Made by a program: the position numbers and the translations under genes. From Desulfobacteraceae bacterium (GTDB lineage: Bacteria > Desulfobacterota > Desulfobacteria > Desulfobacterales > JAABPS01), in assembly GCA_011391835.1 (NCBI GenBank), contig JAABPS010000150.1:1-6759 (forward strand): a DNA stretch of 6,759 nt, given 5' to 3'. The notes under the pieces were generated by a model, which had not been told where the DNA came from, ran no database searches, and saw nothing but the letters and a program-made list of their open reading frames with translations. How positions within the stretch are numbered: the first letter of the stretch is position 1; each line of letters starts with the position of its first letter. This document shows, piece by piece, positions 1 to 5,699 of the stretch.

Positions 1-2
1 AT

Positions 3-296
3 AGAACTCATACCGTGGGGACAAAATCGCCTAACGCTTATGGATTGTATGACATGATAGGTAATGTCTGGGAGTGGGTTCAGGACTGGAAAGGAGAATA
101 TCCGACTGGCCATGTTATCGATCCAACGGGACCTAATTCGGGCTCGTACCGGGTTTATCGTGGCGGTAGCTGTGGCAACATTCCCGGGGGCTGCCGCTCA
201 GCGCTTCGCTCCGGCTTCCCTCCGGACTTATGGGATTGTACCGTAGGGTTCCGTCTCGCCAGGACATATTATGTTTTACCTTTTGGAGGCCGGTAG
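3..296 (+). CDS. SUMF1/FGE-like domain protein, C-terminal part (5' end outside window)
   Basis: The frame is open from the first bases of the window, so the gene starts upstream; about 97 codons are present. The translation has the C-terminal signature of the SUMF1 (formylglycine-generating enzyme/sulfatase-modifying factor) domain: NAYGLYDMIGNVWEW near the start, then YRVYRGGS, CRSALR and finally GFRLAR. This fold includes true formylglycine generators, ergothioneine-type enzymes and many bacterial members of unknown role. True FGEs carry a closely spaced cysteine pair after the GGS motif. Here GGS is followed by cysteines six residues apart, and most non-catalytic members have GGSW, so sulfatase activation is not supported. 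A short tail (TYYVLPFGGR) follows the domain. The next gene starts 97 bp downstream on the same strand with no clear hairpin between, so co-transcription is possible. The domain call is firm; the function is not. Confidence 0.85.
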   Translation, partial: RTHTVGTKSPNAYGLYDMIGNVWEWVQDWKGEYPTGHVIDPTGPNSGSYRVYRGGSCGNIPGGCRSALRSGFPPDLWDCTVGFRLARTYYVLPFGGR

Positions 297-380
297 TTGA
301 TTCCGAAGGATAGTCAATGGTGGTCTCTATTTGAAGCGGCATTCCTCACTTCAATTCCAAATCAAAAAACCTTTAGTAGA

Positions 381-387
381 AGGAGAG
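381..387 (+). promoter_or_regulatory. Ribosome binding site deciding the DUF362 start
   Basis: AGGAGAG sits 6 nt before the ATG at 394. It favours that start over the in-frame TTG at 331, which has no comparable purine-rich site close upstream. Confidence 0.7.
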
Positions 388-393
388 ATTACA

Positions 394-1503
394 ATGAAAA
401 AAATAAATAGGCGCGAATTTATGAAGACTCTCGCAGTCGGAGGAACTGTTGCTTGCTTTGACGGTGTGTTTTCTCCCCTATCTGTCTTAAAGCCGATGGA
501 TGCGTTGGCTTCGGTCAACAAGCCGGTCGTCAGCGTTGTGAAAATCAAAAATGACAATATTGATTATGCAGTGAGGAAGGCAATCGACCTGTTGGACGGG
601 ATGAAAACGATAACGACGGGTAAACAGCGGATCATGCTAAAACCCAATTTGGTCAGTCCGCAACCCTCAGATGTGACTAAACCTGAAATCATAAAAGCCC
701 TTGCAACAATGATGACCGAGTCTGGGAAAGACGTGTGCATCGGCGAAGGGTCTGCCGCCGCCAAACCCAATTTTCGCCCGGGAATCTTTGGTAAAGTCTG
801 CAGTACTACAGACAGGGAAATGCTCAATGAGATCCAGCAAAGCGTCTTTGACGGTCTGGGCTATTCGGAACTCGCTAAAGATCTCAAAGTCCCGCTCATA
901 AACCTCCATACAGGCAACATGTCAAAGATTAGCTTACCAGGCGGCTTCGTTTTCAAGGAAATAAGCCTTCACCAGTCCCTTGTCGATACAGACTTGCTTT
1001 GTTCGGTGCCCATGATGAAGACCCACGGCCTTGCTACAGTAACACTCGGGATGAAGAACCTTATCGGTGTCTATCCGGGGCAGGTATATGGAACAGTACG
1101 GTCGGCTATCCATGCCGAGGCCTCGAAGGTGGAAAGTTCGGGAACCGCATCGGCAATCATAGATATCGTACGGGCCAACAAGCTGGGCCTTGTAGTCATA
1201 GACGCTTCTGTAGCTATGCAGGGGCAGGGGCCTTCCGTCTCTAGAGGAGGAGAGTTGGTAAATATGGGTATTATCATTGCAGGTACCAATCCCTTGGCGA
1301 CAGATATGGTGGGCGCGTTCGTGATGGGCTTTCAGCCCGACGAAATCTCGACGTTTATTTGGGCTTGGAAAGCTGGCATGACGCCCACGAACATTAAAGA
1401 TATAGAAATCAGAGGAGAGACACTTGAAGACGTATCACGACCGTTTAAGAAACCTCGGGTGGTGCCATGGGCAGATATGTCTCAATACGGACCCCCGTGC
1501 TGA
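394..1503 (+). CDS. Tat-exported DUF362 domain protein
   Basis: This 369-residue protein begins with a twin-arginine signal: residues 5-11 read NRREFMK, followed by a moderately hydrophobic stretch and an ALA site near residue 39. That predicts folded export to the periplasm. The rest matches DUF362: MLKPNLVSP around 81-89, IGEGS around 116-120, KTHGLATVTLGMKNLIG at 209-225, a VIDA segment near 268, and GTNPLATDMVGA around 297-308. Some DUF362 proteins carry 4Fe-4S ferredoxin motifs; no CxxCxxC cluster is visible here, so any cofactor is unclear. No reaction is established for stand-alone DUF362. I chose the ATG at 394 because AGGAGAG lies 6 nt upstream and the Tat motif then sits at the N-terminus; an in-frame TTG at 331 would bury it behind 21 residues. 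The protein ends in a lone cysteine (GPPC). Confidence 0.9.
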   Translation: MKKINRREFMKTLAVGGTVACFDGVFSPLSVLKPMDALASVNKPVVSVVKIKNDNIDYAVRKAIDLLDGMKTITTGKQRIMLKPNLVSPQPSDVTKPEIIKALATMMTESGKDVCIGEGSAAAKPNFRPGIFGKVCSTTDREMLNEIQQSVFDGLGYSELAKDLKVPLINLHTGNMSKISLPGGFVFKEISLHQSLVDTDLLCSVPMMKTHGLATVTLGMKNLIGVYPGQVYGTVRSAIHAEASKVESSGTASAIIDIVRANKLGLVVIDASVAMQGQGPSVSRGGELVNMGIIIAGTNPLATDMVGAFVMGFQPDEISTFIWAWKAGMTPTNIKDIEIRGETLEDVSRPFKKPRVVPWADMSQYGPPC

Positions 1504-1540
1504 AGATTGGTCGGTTTAGGCGAGGCAGTAGATAAGCGAA

Positions 1541-1580
1541 GAATTCGGGACGTCCACGAAGTATTCGGGACGTCCATAAA
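1541..1580. repeat. 20-bp tandem repeat with GGACGTCC palindrome
   Basis: Two adjacent 20-bp units (1541-1560 and 1561-1580) match at 17 of 20 positions, both with the core ATTCGGGACGTCC. The first unit contains a near-perfect palindrome at 1544-1560: TTCGGGAC pairs with GTCC-CGAA, with one bulged A. The second unit has lost the right arm. A third unit with one core change (TTCGGTACGTCC) lies at 3311-3330, next to the intact ybjQ. The motif could be a protein-binding site or the end of a small REP-like mobile element; the sequence alone does not decide. Confidence 0.7.
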
Positions 1581-1713
1581 TTCATAAACAACTATCAGTT
1601 TGACATGTCTTTTTACTTTTATTAGATATCCCGAACATATTTCCCTGGCTATCACTGTTACTCAACAACGACGACTGTGCCGCTTGCCGAAACCTTCAGC
1701 ATTCCATTCCGTT
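1558..1713. repeat. Left copy of a ~155-bp direct repeat (ybjQ 3' end plus downstream DNA)
   Basis: This stretch aligns without gaps to 3308-3463 at a constant offset of 1750 bp. By hand count about 126 of 150 positions agree over 1561-1710. It contains the last 17 codons and stop of a ybjQ-like gene on the minus strand and about 100 bp of its downstream DNA. Similarity fades at GAAGTATTCGG on the left and just past the end of the remnant on the right, within a base or two of the aldehyde dehydrogenase stop codon. Within the copy, TTCGGGA (1564-1570) and TCCCGAA (about 1629-1635) form an inverted pair about 58 bp apart. Confidence 0.9.
1658..1711 (-). pseudogene. ybjQ C-terminal remnant
   Basis: Read on the minus strand, this encodes RNGMLKVSASGTVVVVE followed by TAA. 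It matches the end of the intact YbjQ in this window (KNGMLMVSASGTAVVVE) at 14 of 17 residues. Five of the eight differing codons are silent, which suggests the two copies diverged as working genes before this one was cut. Upstream of the remnant the same frame meets stops at about 1730-1732 and 1739-1741, and the sequence becomes the 3' end of the aldehyde dehydrogenase in another frame. There is no start codon or ribosome site, so it is a broken fragment. It is too short for a profile hit; the call rests on its alignment with 3408-3461. Confidence 0.85.
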
Positions 1714-3086
1714 TACGACAATAAAAGTTTTATATAACTCAATTTGTTCTTATACGGCGGGTAGGGGATGGTTGGATTGAAAATGGTCGTTTTCTGTAAA
1801 ATCGACCTGTGATGACTGAAAGCGTCGAAACTGAATTTGCCGTGATAACAACCCATGCCGCTGTTCCCGACGCCGCCGAAGGGCATATTGGGATTCGATA
1901 CGTGCATGATGGTATCGTTGATACAGCCGCCGCCTGATGATGTCGATGACAAAAGAAGGTCCCTTTTGGATTTTGAAGAAGTGAAGAAATACATGGCCAG
2001 AGGTTTTTCATGCCTGTTGATCATGGAGATCACATCTTCGAGACGGGTAAACTCCAGCACCGGAAGCAGCGGTCCGAAAATCTCTTCCTGCATGATGGGA
2101 TCAGTATAGTTGATCTTATCGATGATAGTCGGCTCAACATACCGGGCGGTCCTGTTCACCTTTCCGCCGTGGATTATGGTTCCGGCCGAATGCATGAGTT
2201 TTTCCAGACGATCGAATTGCCGGTCGTTTATAATTCTTCCGTAATCGGGACTCTGTTCGGGATCATCGCCGTAGAAGCTCTTTATACAGCCGCGGATTTT
2301 TAACAGCAGTTTATCCTTTACTTCCCTGTGTACGAAAAGGTGATCGGGAGCAATGCAGGTTTGGCCGGAATTTAAGAATTTGCCGAAACTGATGCGCCGG
2401 GCCGCGATATCGAGATCGGCATCCTGTTCAACGATACAGGGGCTTTTCCCTCCCAGTTCCAGTACGACCGGAGTCAGGTGTTTTGACGCCTTTTCCATGA
2501 CGATTTTCCCGAGAGAGGGGCTTCCGGTGAAAAAAATTAAATCGAAGCGCTGGTCCAGAACGGCCTGGTTGACATTCCGATCACCGGTAATGACACTGAC
2601 GTATTCCGGAGGAAAAATTTCAGTTAAAAGTTTTTTGATTAAATCCGATACATTTGCGGAATAATGGGCCGGTTTCATCATGACGCAGTTTCCGGCCGAT
2701 AATGCCCCCACCATTGGCAGCAGCGCGAGCTGAAGCGGGTAATTCCAGGGCGACATGATGAGAACGACTCCGTACGGTTCGTGCAGAATCCGGCTGGTGG
2801 AATAAAAATTCAGCATATCGGTCGAGATTCTCGTGGGTTTTGCCCACTTATTCAGTTTTTTCAGGTGATGTTTGATTTCCTTTAATATCATACCGATCTC
2901 GGTTCCGAATACTTCCAGTTTCGGTTTTCTCAAATCTTCCCAGAAGGCGTCGTAGATTTCATTTTCGTATCTTAATAACGCATCCTGAAGTTTTTTCAAA
3001 CTGTCGCGCCGGAATTCGATATCGATGGTTTTCCCTGTTTGAAAAAAATCGCGATGCTCCTTTACTGCTTTTGCTATAGAATCCAT
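1713..3086 (-). CDS. Aldehyde dehydrogenase, class-3 (ALDH3/fatty or aryl aldehyde) type
   Basis: This NAD(P)-dependent aldehyde dehydrogenase of 457 residues is full length for the ALDH3 branch and would oxidise aldehydes to acids. Visible motifs in order: SPWNYP near 112-117, a nucleotide-contacting KP near 138, FFTGSPSLG near 186-192 in the Rossmann region, the general-base glutamate in VLELGGKSP (E210), the nucleophile cysteine in SGQTCIAPDH (C244), EEIFGP at 334-339, and PFGGVGNSGMG close to the C-terminus. The tail YPPYKNKL is typical of class 3. No signal peptide is seen, so it is probably cytoplasmic. I chose the ATG at 3086 because GGAGG lies about 9 nt upstream; an in-frame GTG at 3113 would place that site inside the gene. 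Substrate cannot be told from sequence; long-chain or aromatic aldehydes are usual for the class. The stop codon abuts the edge of a ybjQ remnant, so the last few codons may come from that junction. Confidence 0.95.
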   Translation of the reverse strand: MDSIAKAVKEHRDFFQTGKTIDIEFRRDSLKKLQDALLRYENEIYDAFWEDLRKPKLEVFGTEIGMILKEIKHHLKKLNKWAKPTRISTDMLNFYSTSRILHEPYGVVLIMSPWNYPLQLALLPMVGALSAGNCVMMKPAHYSANVSDLIKKLLTEIFPPEYVSVITGDRNVNQAVLDQRFDLIFFTGSPSLGKIVMEKASKHLTPVVLELGGKSPCIVEQDADLDIAARRISFGKFLNSGQTCIAPDHLFVHREVKDKLLLKIRGCIKSFYGDDPEQSPDYGRIINDRQFDRLEKLMHSAGTIIHGGKVNRTARYVEPTIIDKINYTDPIMQEEIFGPLLPVLEFTRLEDVISMINRHEKPLAMYFFTSSKSKRDLLLSSTSSGGGCINDTIMHVSNPNMPFGGVGNSGMGCYHGKFSFDAFSHHRSILQKTTIFNPTIPYPPYKNKLSYIKLLLS

Positions 3087-3307
3087 GCCCTCATTCCTCC
3101 ATTGTTTCCACACAGGACTTCGTTTCCCAGGGAACGTGCTTATCCCTTCCTCGCCGCAGTATTCTTCCGTTTTCCTGCATTGGGAGTCTTCTATGGGACG
3201 TTTTAAACATTTAAACTTGATTAAAGCCCGTCTATATTTTACTCAGGGTTCATGCCAATAAAATCAAGAAAAGACCCTCTATGAGCGATGAATCTTTTTA
3301 ATAAAGG
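3087..3307. other. Spacer upstream of the aldehyde dehydrogenase
   Basis: I see no convincing gene in this stretch. It holds the dehydrogenase ribosome site (GGAGG, minus strand, about 3096-3100), a possible promoter at 3231-3258, and a TTTAAAC-A-TTTAAAC doublet at 3202-3216. The doublet would fall in the early transcribed leader and could be an operator, but this is weak. It continues into the direct repeat that begins at 3308. Confidence 0.5.
3231..3258 (-). promoter_or_regulatory. Possible sigma70 promoter for the aldehyde dehydrogenase
   Basis: On the minus strand TTGGCA (3258-3253) is followed after 16 bp by TATAGA (3236-3231). Transcription would begin near 3224 and leave a leader of about 140 nt before the ATG at 3086. 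If real, the dehydrogenase can be expressed independently of ybjQ. This is pattern matching in AT-rich DNA, so confidence is low. Confidence 0.35.
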
Positions 3308-3463
3308 GAAGTATTCGGTACGTCCATAAATAAGTATATAATTATCATTTTGACATGCCTTTTTACTTTTATTGGATATCCCGAACTTATTCCCTTGGTT
3401 ATCATTGCTATTCAACAACGACGGCCGTACCGCTTGCAGAAACCATGAGCATTCCATTTTTTT
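3308..3463. repeat. Right copy of the ~155-bp direct repeat (intact ybjQ 3' end plus downstream DNA)
   Basis: This is the partner of 1558-1713. It includes the last 17 codons of the intact ybjQ and about 100 bp beyond its stop. The downstream part is bounded by GTATTCGGTACGTCC (3311-3325) and GGATATCCCGAAC (about 3374-3386). The reverse complement of the second resembles the first (core TTCGG), giving imperfect ends around about 50 bp of AT-rich DNA. It could be a small degenerate inverted-repeat element or a long hairpin downstream of ybjQ. Confidence 0.85.
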
Positions 3464-3728
3464 GGCCAAGTACCTCGTAGTCCAAATCGACACCGACTAC
3501 GGCGTTGGCGCCGGCCTCTTGCGCGCGCTGCTGGAGTTCCTGCAAAGCAATTTCGCGCGCCCGCTGCAGTTCCCGCTCATAGGTTGCCGACCGCCCACCA
3601 ACGAGATCGCGGATTCCGGCGAATAGATCTTTGAACAGGTTGGCGCCTAGAATGGCTTCTCCTGTTACGATACCGCAGTACCTGGTGATCCGTTTGCCAT
3701 CTATGTTTGGAGTAGTGGTAATTTGCAT
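3408..3728 (-). CDS. ybjQ: YbjQ family protein (UPF0145/DUF74)
   Basis: This 106-residue protein matches the YbjQ family closely in length (E. coli YbjQ is 107) and along its whole sequence. The N-terminus is MQITTTPNIDG, followed by YCGIVTGEAILGAN (17-30), FAGIRDLVGGRS (36-47), a charged helix (about 50-72) and a C-terminal strand block with GANAVVGVDLDYE (73-85) and MLMVSASGTAV. Family members form small oligomers; a heavy-metal-binding role has been suggested but no function is settled. No signal peptide or membrane segment is seen. I chose the ATG at 3728 because AAAGGAGGAG ends about 6 nt upstream and it gives the family N-terminus; a start at 3785 would add 19 unrelated residues. A truncated second copy of the gene end lies beyond the neighbouring aldehyde dehydrogenase. 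Confidence 0.95.
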   Translation of the reverse strand: MQITTTPNIDGKRITRYCGIVTGEAILGANLFKDLFAGIRDLVGGRSATYERELQRAREIALQELQQRAQEAGANAVVGVDLDYEVLGQKNGMLMVSASGTAVVVE

Positions 3729-4132
3729 TTGTTTCTCCTCCTTTGAGTTCAACAACCAGATGATGTTTAAGGTTTTACGGGGCACATGTTCCGGACAACT
3801 TTTAAGCTGGTTAATGTCGATCTAACAAATATCCTCTCAAAACATGGTTGACGTGCCCGGCAGATACGACATAAATATATTAAATAATACATAATATCAT
3901 GACAATTATTTTGCAACCACTTATTTCCTGTATCCTGAGTAAAAACCGTTTTCACAGGAAGTTTATCTTGCAACGCTTATTTAAACGGACGATGATACTG
4001 TGTGAAACACCCGGTATGTAAGAAAAGGTTGTCCTCGGCATATGATCCTGCAAAAAATAAAACTGATATGTGTCAAATTATTTACTTATATATGGATGTG
4101 GATACTGACCATTAATCAAAGGATAATATAAC
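3729..4132. other. AT-rich intergenic region between divergent ybjQ and DUF488 genes
   Basis: About 400 bp separate two divergent genes. I see no believable coding region; a 68-codon minus-strand frame at 3767-3973 has no family features. A weak promoter for ybjQ may lie on the minus strand: TTGTTA (3828-3823), 17 bp, TTAAAA (3805-3800). TTGCAAC-(N)-CTTATTT occurs twice in direct orientation (about 3911-3926 and 3969-3983). TTTCACA (3950-3956) pairs with TGTGAAA (4001-4007). These may be regulator sites or chance in AT-rich DNA. The DUF488 ribosome site (AAAGGA, about 4119-4124) closes the region. Confidence 0.5.
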
Positions 4133-4470
4133 ATGATGACATCTTATTTCGGGAATAAAGGCGCTGCTGAAAACCCCAAAGCAGTCAGTATTGCCAGATG
4201 GTCTCCAAGATGGTGGGGAAAGGGGCGACGATATTCGGCTCTCGCACCTTCGGCTGATCTTTCAAAAGGGCAAAAGCCGGCCTTCCCTGGCCACAATATA
4301 TAAAGGAATATAAAAGCGAGGTGCTTGACAAGCTGGATCCTGCCAAGGTTTACGCCGAGCTTTCTGATTCCATTATTATGTGCTGGGAGGTACCGGGAGA
4401 AAATTGCCATCGCCGCCTGGTAGCTGAATGGCTGGAAAAATCACTGGACGTAAAAATACCCGAACTGTAA
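4133..4470 (+). pseudogene. DUF488 family gene, broken by a one-base frameshift
   Basis: Joining two frames gives a complete DUF488 protein of about 112 residues. The first part starts at the ATG at 4133 (AAAGGA 8 nt upstream) with MMTSYFGNKG, then SIARWSPRWWGKGRRYSALAPSADL split over the usual N-terminal positions. The frame then runs into a stop soon after HNI (about 4300). The second part, in the next frame, continues with KAGLPWPQYIKEYK and ends with IIMCWEVPGENCHRR, LVAEWLE and KIPEL before TAA. The CWE and CHRR motifs with their conserved cysteines are the family hallmark. Adding one A to the A4 run at 4272-4275 restores one continuous frame (SKGQ-KAGLPW). The loss may be a real mutation or a homopolymer sequencing or assembly error. 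The family has no established function. The gene converges on the M15 peptidase. Confidence 0.88.
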
Positions 4471-4591
4471 ACTTCCTGAATCCGGCATTGTCGACGCCTT
4501 CTATTGCTCTTGTGCCAATCCGGGAGAGACAATACCGGTCAATTTGCCTGGATAAAGAATGATAGAGACTGTCCATCCGGGTTGGATACCG

Positions 4592-5278
4592 CTAATTCTT
4601 CGGTGATTTTTCAAAATGCTGGTAATCTTTAAGGGTAGTCCAGTTGCCTCCCCATTCCCAACCAAGCCGTAGAAATGTTCGTACAATTGGATGATCTGCT
4701 GTCATTGTCCCTTCAGCAGTTGGATCATATTTCGCGCCCTGGGGGAGGATAATTCTCTCCTTGATATAAGGATTTTGAAAAGGATTTATGTCAATCGCCC
4801 TACCGTATGCATGCTTCGATAGTTGCGTACTTCCCGTGCTGAGTCTGTAATTGAATGCGGAAGTATTATTGGCTTCCATGGAAAGATCGTCACTCCAGCG
4901 ATCATCTTTACGAAAGCGTTTATCTGAAATTGGAATAACAGAACAGATCGGAAAGCGTTCTTTTAACGCCACCTCGAACACTGTCCTGATATCATTTTCC
5001 AGTTCACCGTCGATAAGCAACTGCCCTTGATGGATCTTCTTGTCAGATGAGTAGTACTTGACTGTGACGATCCTCTGCTGTTTGCGAATCTCCTCCGGGC
5101 ATTTCGGGTCCAGGCCATCGAAAGCTTCTTTCTCGGTCATATTGCTGTCGATGATTAAACTTTCAGATATCCACGGACTCGGAGTTTCAGCATAAGCAGC
5201 CTTGCTGATGGATATCCCTGGCATGACCGCTAAGAATAAAAGAAGTAATAAACAACCAGAACGGACAAACTTTATCAT
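4592..5278 (-). CDS. Secreted M15-family (VanY/M15C-like) peptidoglycan peptidase
   Basis: This 228-residue protein has a Sec signal peptide: a basic start (MIKFVR), a leucine-rich core, and a likely cut after AYA (about residue 30). The C-terminal half carries the zinc-peptidase signature of family M15: SKHAYGRAIDINP gives zinc ligands H156 and D163, and GWEWGGNW then DYQHFE supplies the third ligand H221 with D218 as the likely catalytic acid. M15 enzymes cut peptidoglycan stem peptides (D,D- or L,D-bonds); the WGG and D-xx-H pattern resembles the M15C/endolysin-like branch more than VanX. A role in periplasmic wall trimming is inferred. I chose the ATG at 5278 because it gives a clean signal peptide; a GTG at 5308 would add ten residues ahead of it. 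The ribosome site is weak (AAAGAG). It follows the small lipoprotein gene by 108 bp on the same strand. Confidence 0.9.
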   Translation of the reverse strand: MIKFVRSGCLLLLLFLAVMPGISISKAAYAETPSPWISESLIIDSNMTEKEAFDGLDPKCPEEIRKQQRIVTVKYYSSDKKIHQGQLLIDGELENDIRTVFEVALKERFPICSVIPISDKRFRKDDRWSDDLSMEANNTSAFNYRLSTGSTQLSKHAYGRAIDINPFQNPYIKERIILPQGAKYDPTAEGTMTADHPIVRTFLRLGWEWGGNWTTLKDYQHFEKSPKN

Positions 5279-5293
5279 GGTGAGAATCTCTTT

Positions 5294-5322
5294 TATATAA
5301 GAGTACACAGTTGGTTTACCAA
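5294..5322 (-). promoter_or_regulatory. Possible promoter just upstream of the M15 peptidase
   Basis: On the minus strand TTGGTA (5322-5317), a 17-bp spacer and TATATA (5299-5294) fit sigma70 well. The start point would lie only about 9 nt before the ATG at 5278, an unusually short leader. The -35 box lies within a small palindrome, TTGGT-TT-ACCAA (plus strand 5311-5322). Either the leader is very short, or the gene is mainly read from the promoter at 5603-5632. Confidence 0.3.
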
Positions 5323-5386
5323 ATATGGTTGAATATGTCGTGCAGGAATCCCGATATTAAAGCATCGATAGCACCCTTAAAAATTA

Positions 5387-5542
5387 TCAGGGGTGAGGTG
5401 GTACCGGTAAACGCAGGGGTGGCGCCGGAAGATGCCCCGGATGCGGTGGAAGTGGAAGATGGCCCGGCCGAGGTGGAGGGAAACAACCGGCTAAACCAAG
5501 AAAAAAAACCAGTGTTAAAATGGCGATCATTTTCTTTATCAT
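5387..5542 (-). CDS. Small proline/histidine-rich lipoprotein
   Basis: This 51-residue gene has a textbook lipoprotein signal: MIKKMIAILTLVFFLGLAGC, with the lipobox LAGC at residues 17-20 and acylated Cys20. The predicted mature part is only 32 residues, with 15 prolines and 4 histidines, two arginines and no acidic residue. It carries an internal repeat: PGHLPLPPH followed by PGHLPAPPL. AGGA lies about 9 nt before the ATG, and a strong promoter candidate lies about 55 bp further upstream. The mature tail is likely extended and exposed at the envelope; anchor, wall contact or metal binding are possibilities only. It is not a recognised family to me, although short Pro-rich lipoproteins are common in Gram-negatives. 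An overlapping 89-codon plus-strand frame (5311-5580) lacks family features and is treated as a shadow. The M15 peptidase follows 108 bp downstream. Confidence 0.8.
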   Translation of the reverse strand: MIKKMIAILTLVFFLGLAGCFPPPRPGHLPLPPHPGHLPAPPLRLPVPPHP

Positions 5543-5602
5543 TTTTATTTCCTACAGATACCCAGATTGAATTGCTATAAAATTCTTTTTGACATTAAAA
5601 AT

Positions 5603-5632
5603 ATAATAATACAAAGAAAGCTTGTATGTCAA
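5603..5632 (-). promoter_or_regulatory. Sigma70-type promoter for the lipoprotein (and possibly the M15 peptidase)
   Basis: On the minus strand a perfect TTGACA (5632-5627) is followed after 18 bp by TATTAT (5608-5603), one base from TATAAT. Transcription would start near 5596, about 54 nt before the lipoprotein ATG. ATGTCAA at 5626-5632 and TTGACAT at 5589-5595 form a perfect 7-bp inverted repeat around the -10 and start point, a possible operator. Confidence 0.6.
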
Positions 5633-5699
5633 AGAAAATTTAGGGGTAACTGGCGGTTATCAGCGTTCATTTCAAAGTGAAAGCCGGCATTACCAATGG

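Noticed and set aside
133..342. 69-codon minus-strand open frame
   Set aside because: It is antisense to the SUMF1-domain coding region, which has strong motif support.
331..354. TTGAAG/CTTCAA inverted repeat before the DUF362 gene
   Set aside because: A 6-bp AT-rich stem with a 12-base loop and no T run is too weak to call a terminator or attenuator.
3189..3216. GGGACGT followed by TAAA-rich DNA, resembling the 20-bp repeat unit
   Set aside because: Only seven bases match exactly, and the alignment beyond needs gaps and many mismatches.
3239..3493. 84-codon minus-strand open frame across the ybjQ 3' end
   Set aside because: It overlaps ybjQ in another frame and runs through the repeat without any protein similarity.
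3767..3973. 68-codon minus-strand open frame upstream of ybjQ
   Set aside because: It has no family features, no good ribosome site, and overlaps the likely ybjQ leader.
4144..4410. 88-codon minus-strand open frame
   Set aside because: It runs antisense to the DUF488 reading frames, which are clearly the coding strand by family motifs.
4471..4591. Possible bidirectional terminator between the convergent DUF488 and M15 genes
   Set aside because: I found no GC-rich stem followed by a T run on either strand; TCCA/TGGA pairings are too short.
5311..5580. 89-codon plus-strand open frame
   Set aside because: It lies opposite the small lipoprotein and the M15 promoter. It has no domain or signal, and its acidic, valine-rich stretch is just the complement of the proline-rich repeats.
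5589..5607. Plus-strand TTGACA with TATAAT-like bases nearby
   Set aside because: The boxes are only about 7 bp apart and no plus-strand gene follows. The TTGACA is the other arm of an inverted repeat around the minus-strand promoter.
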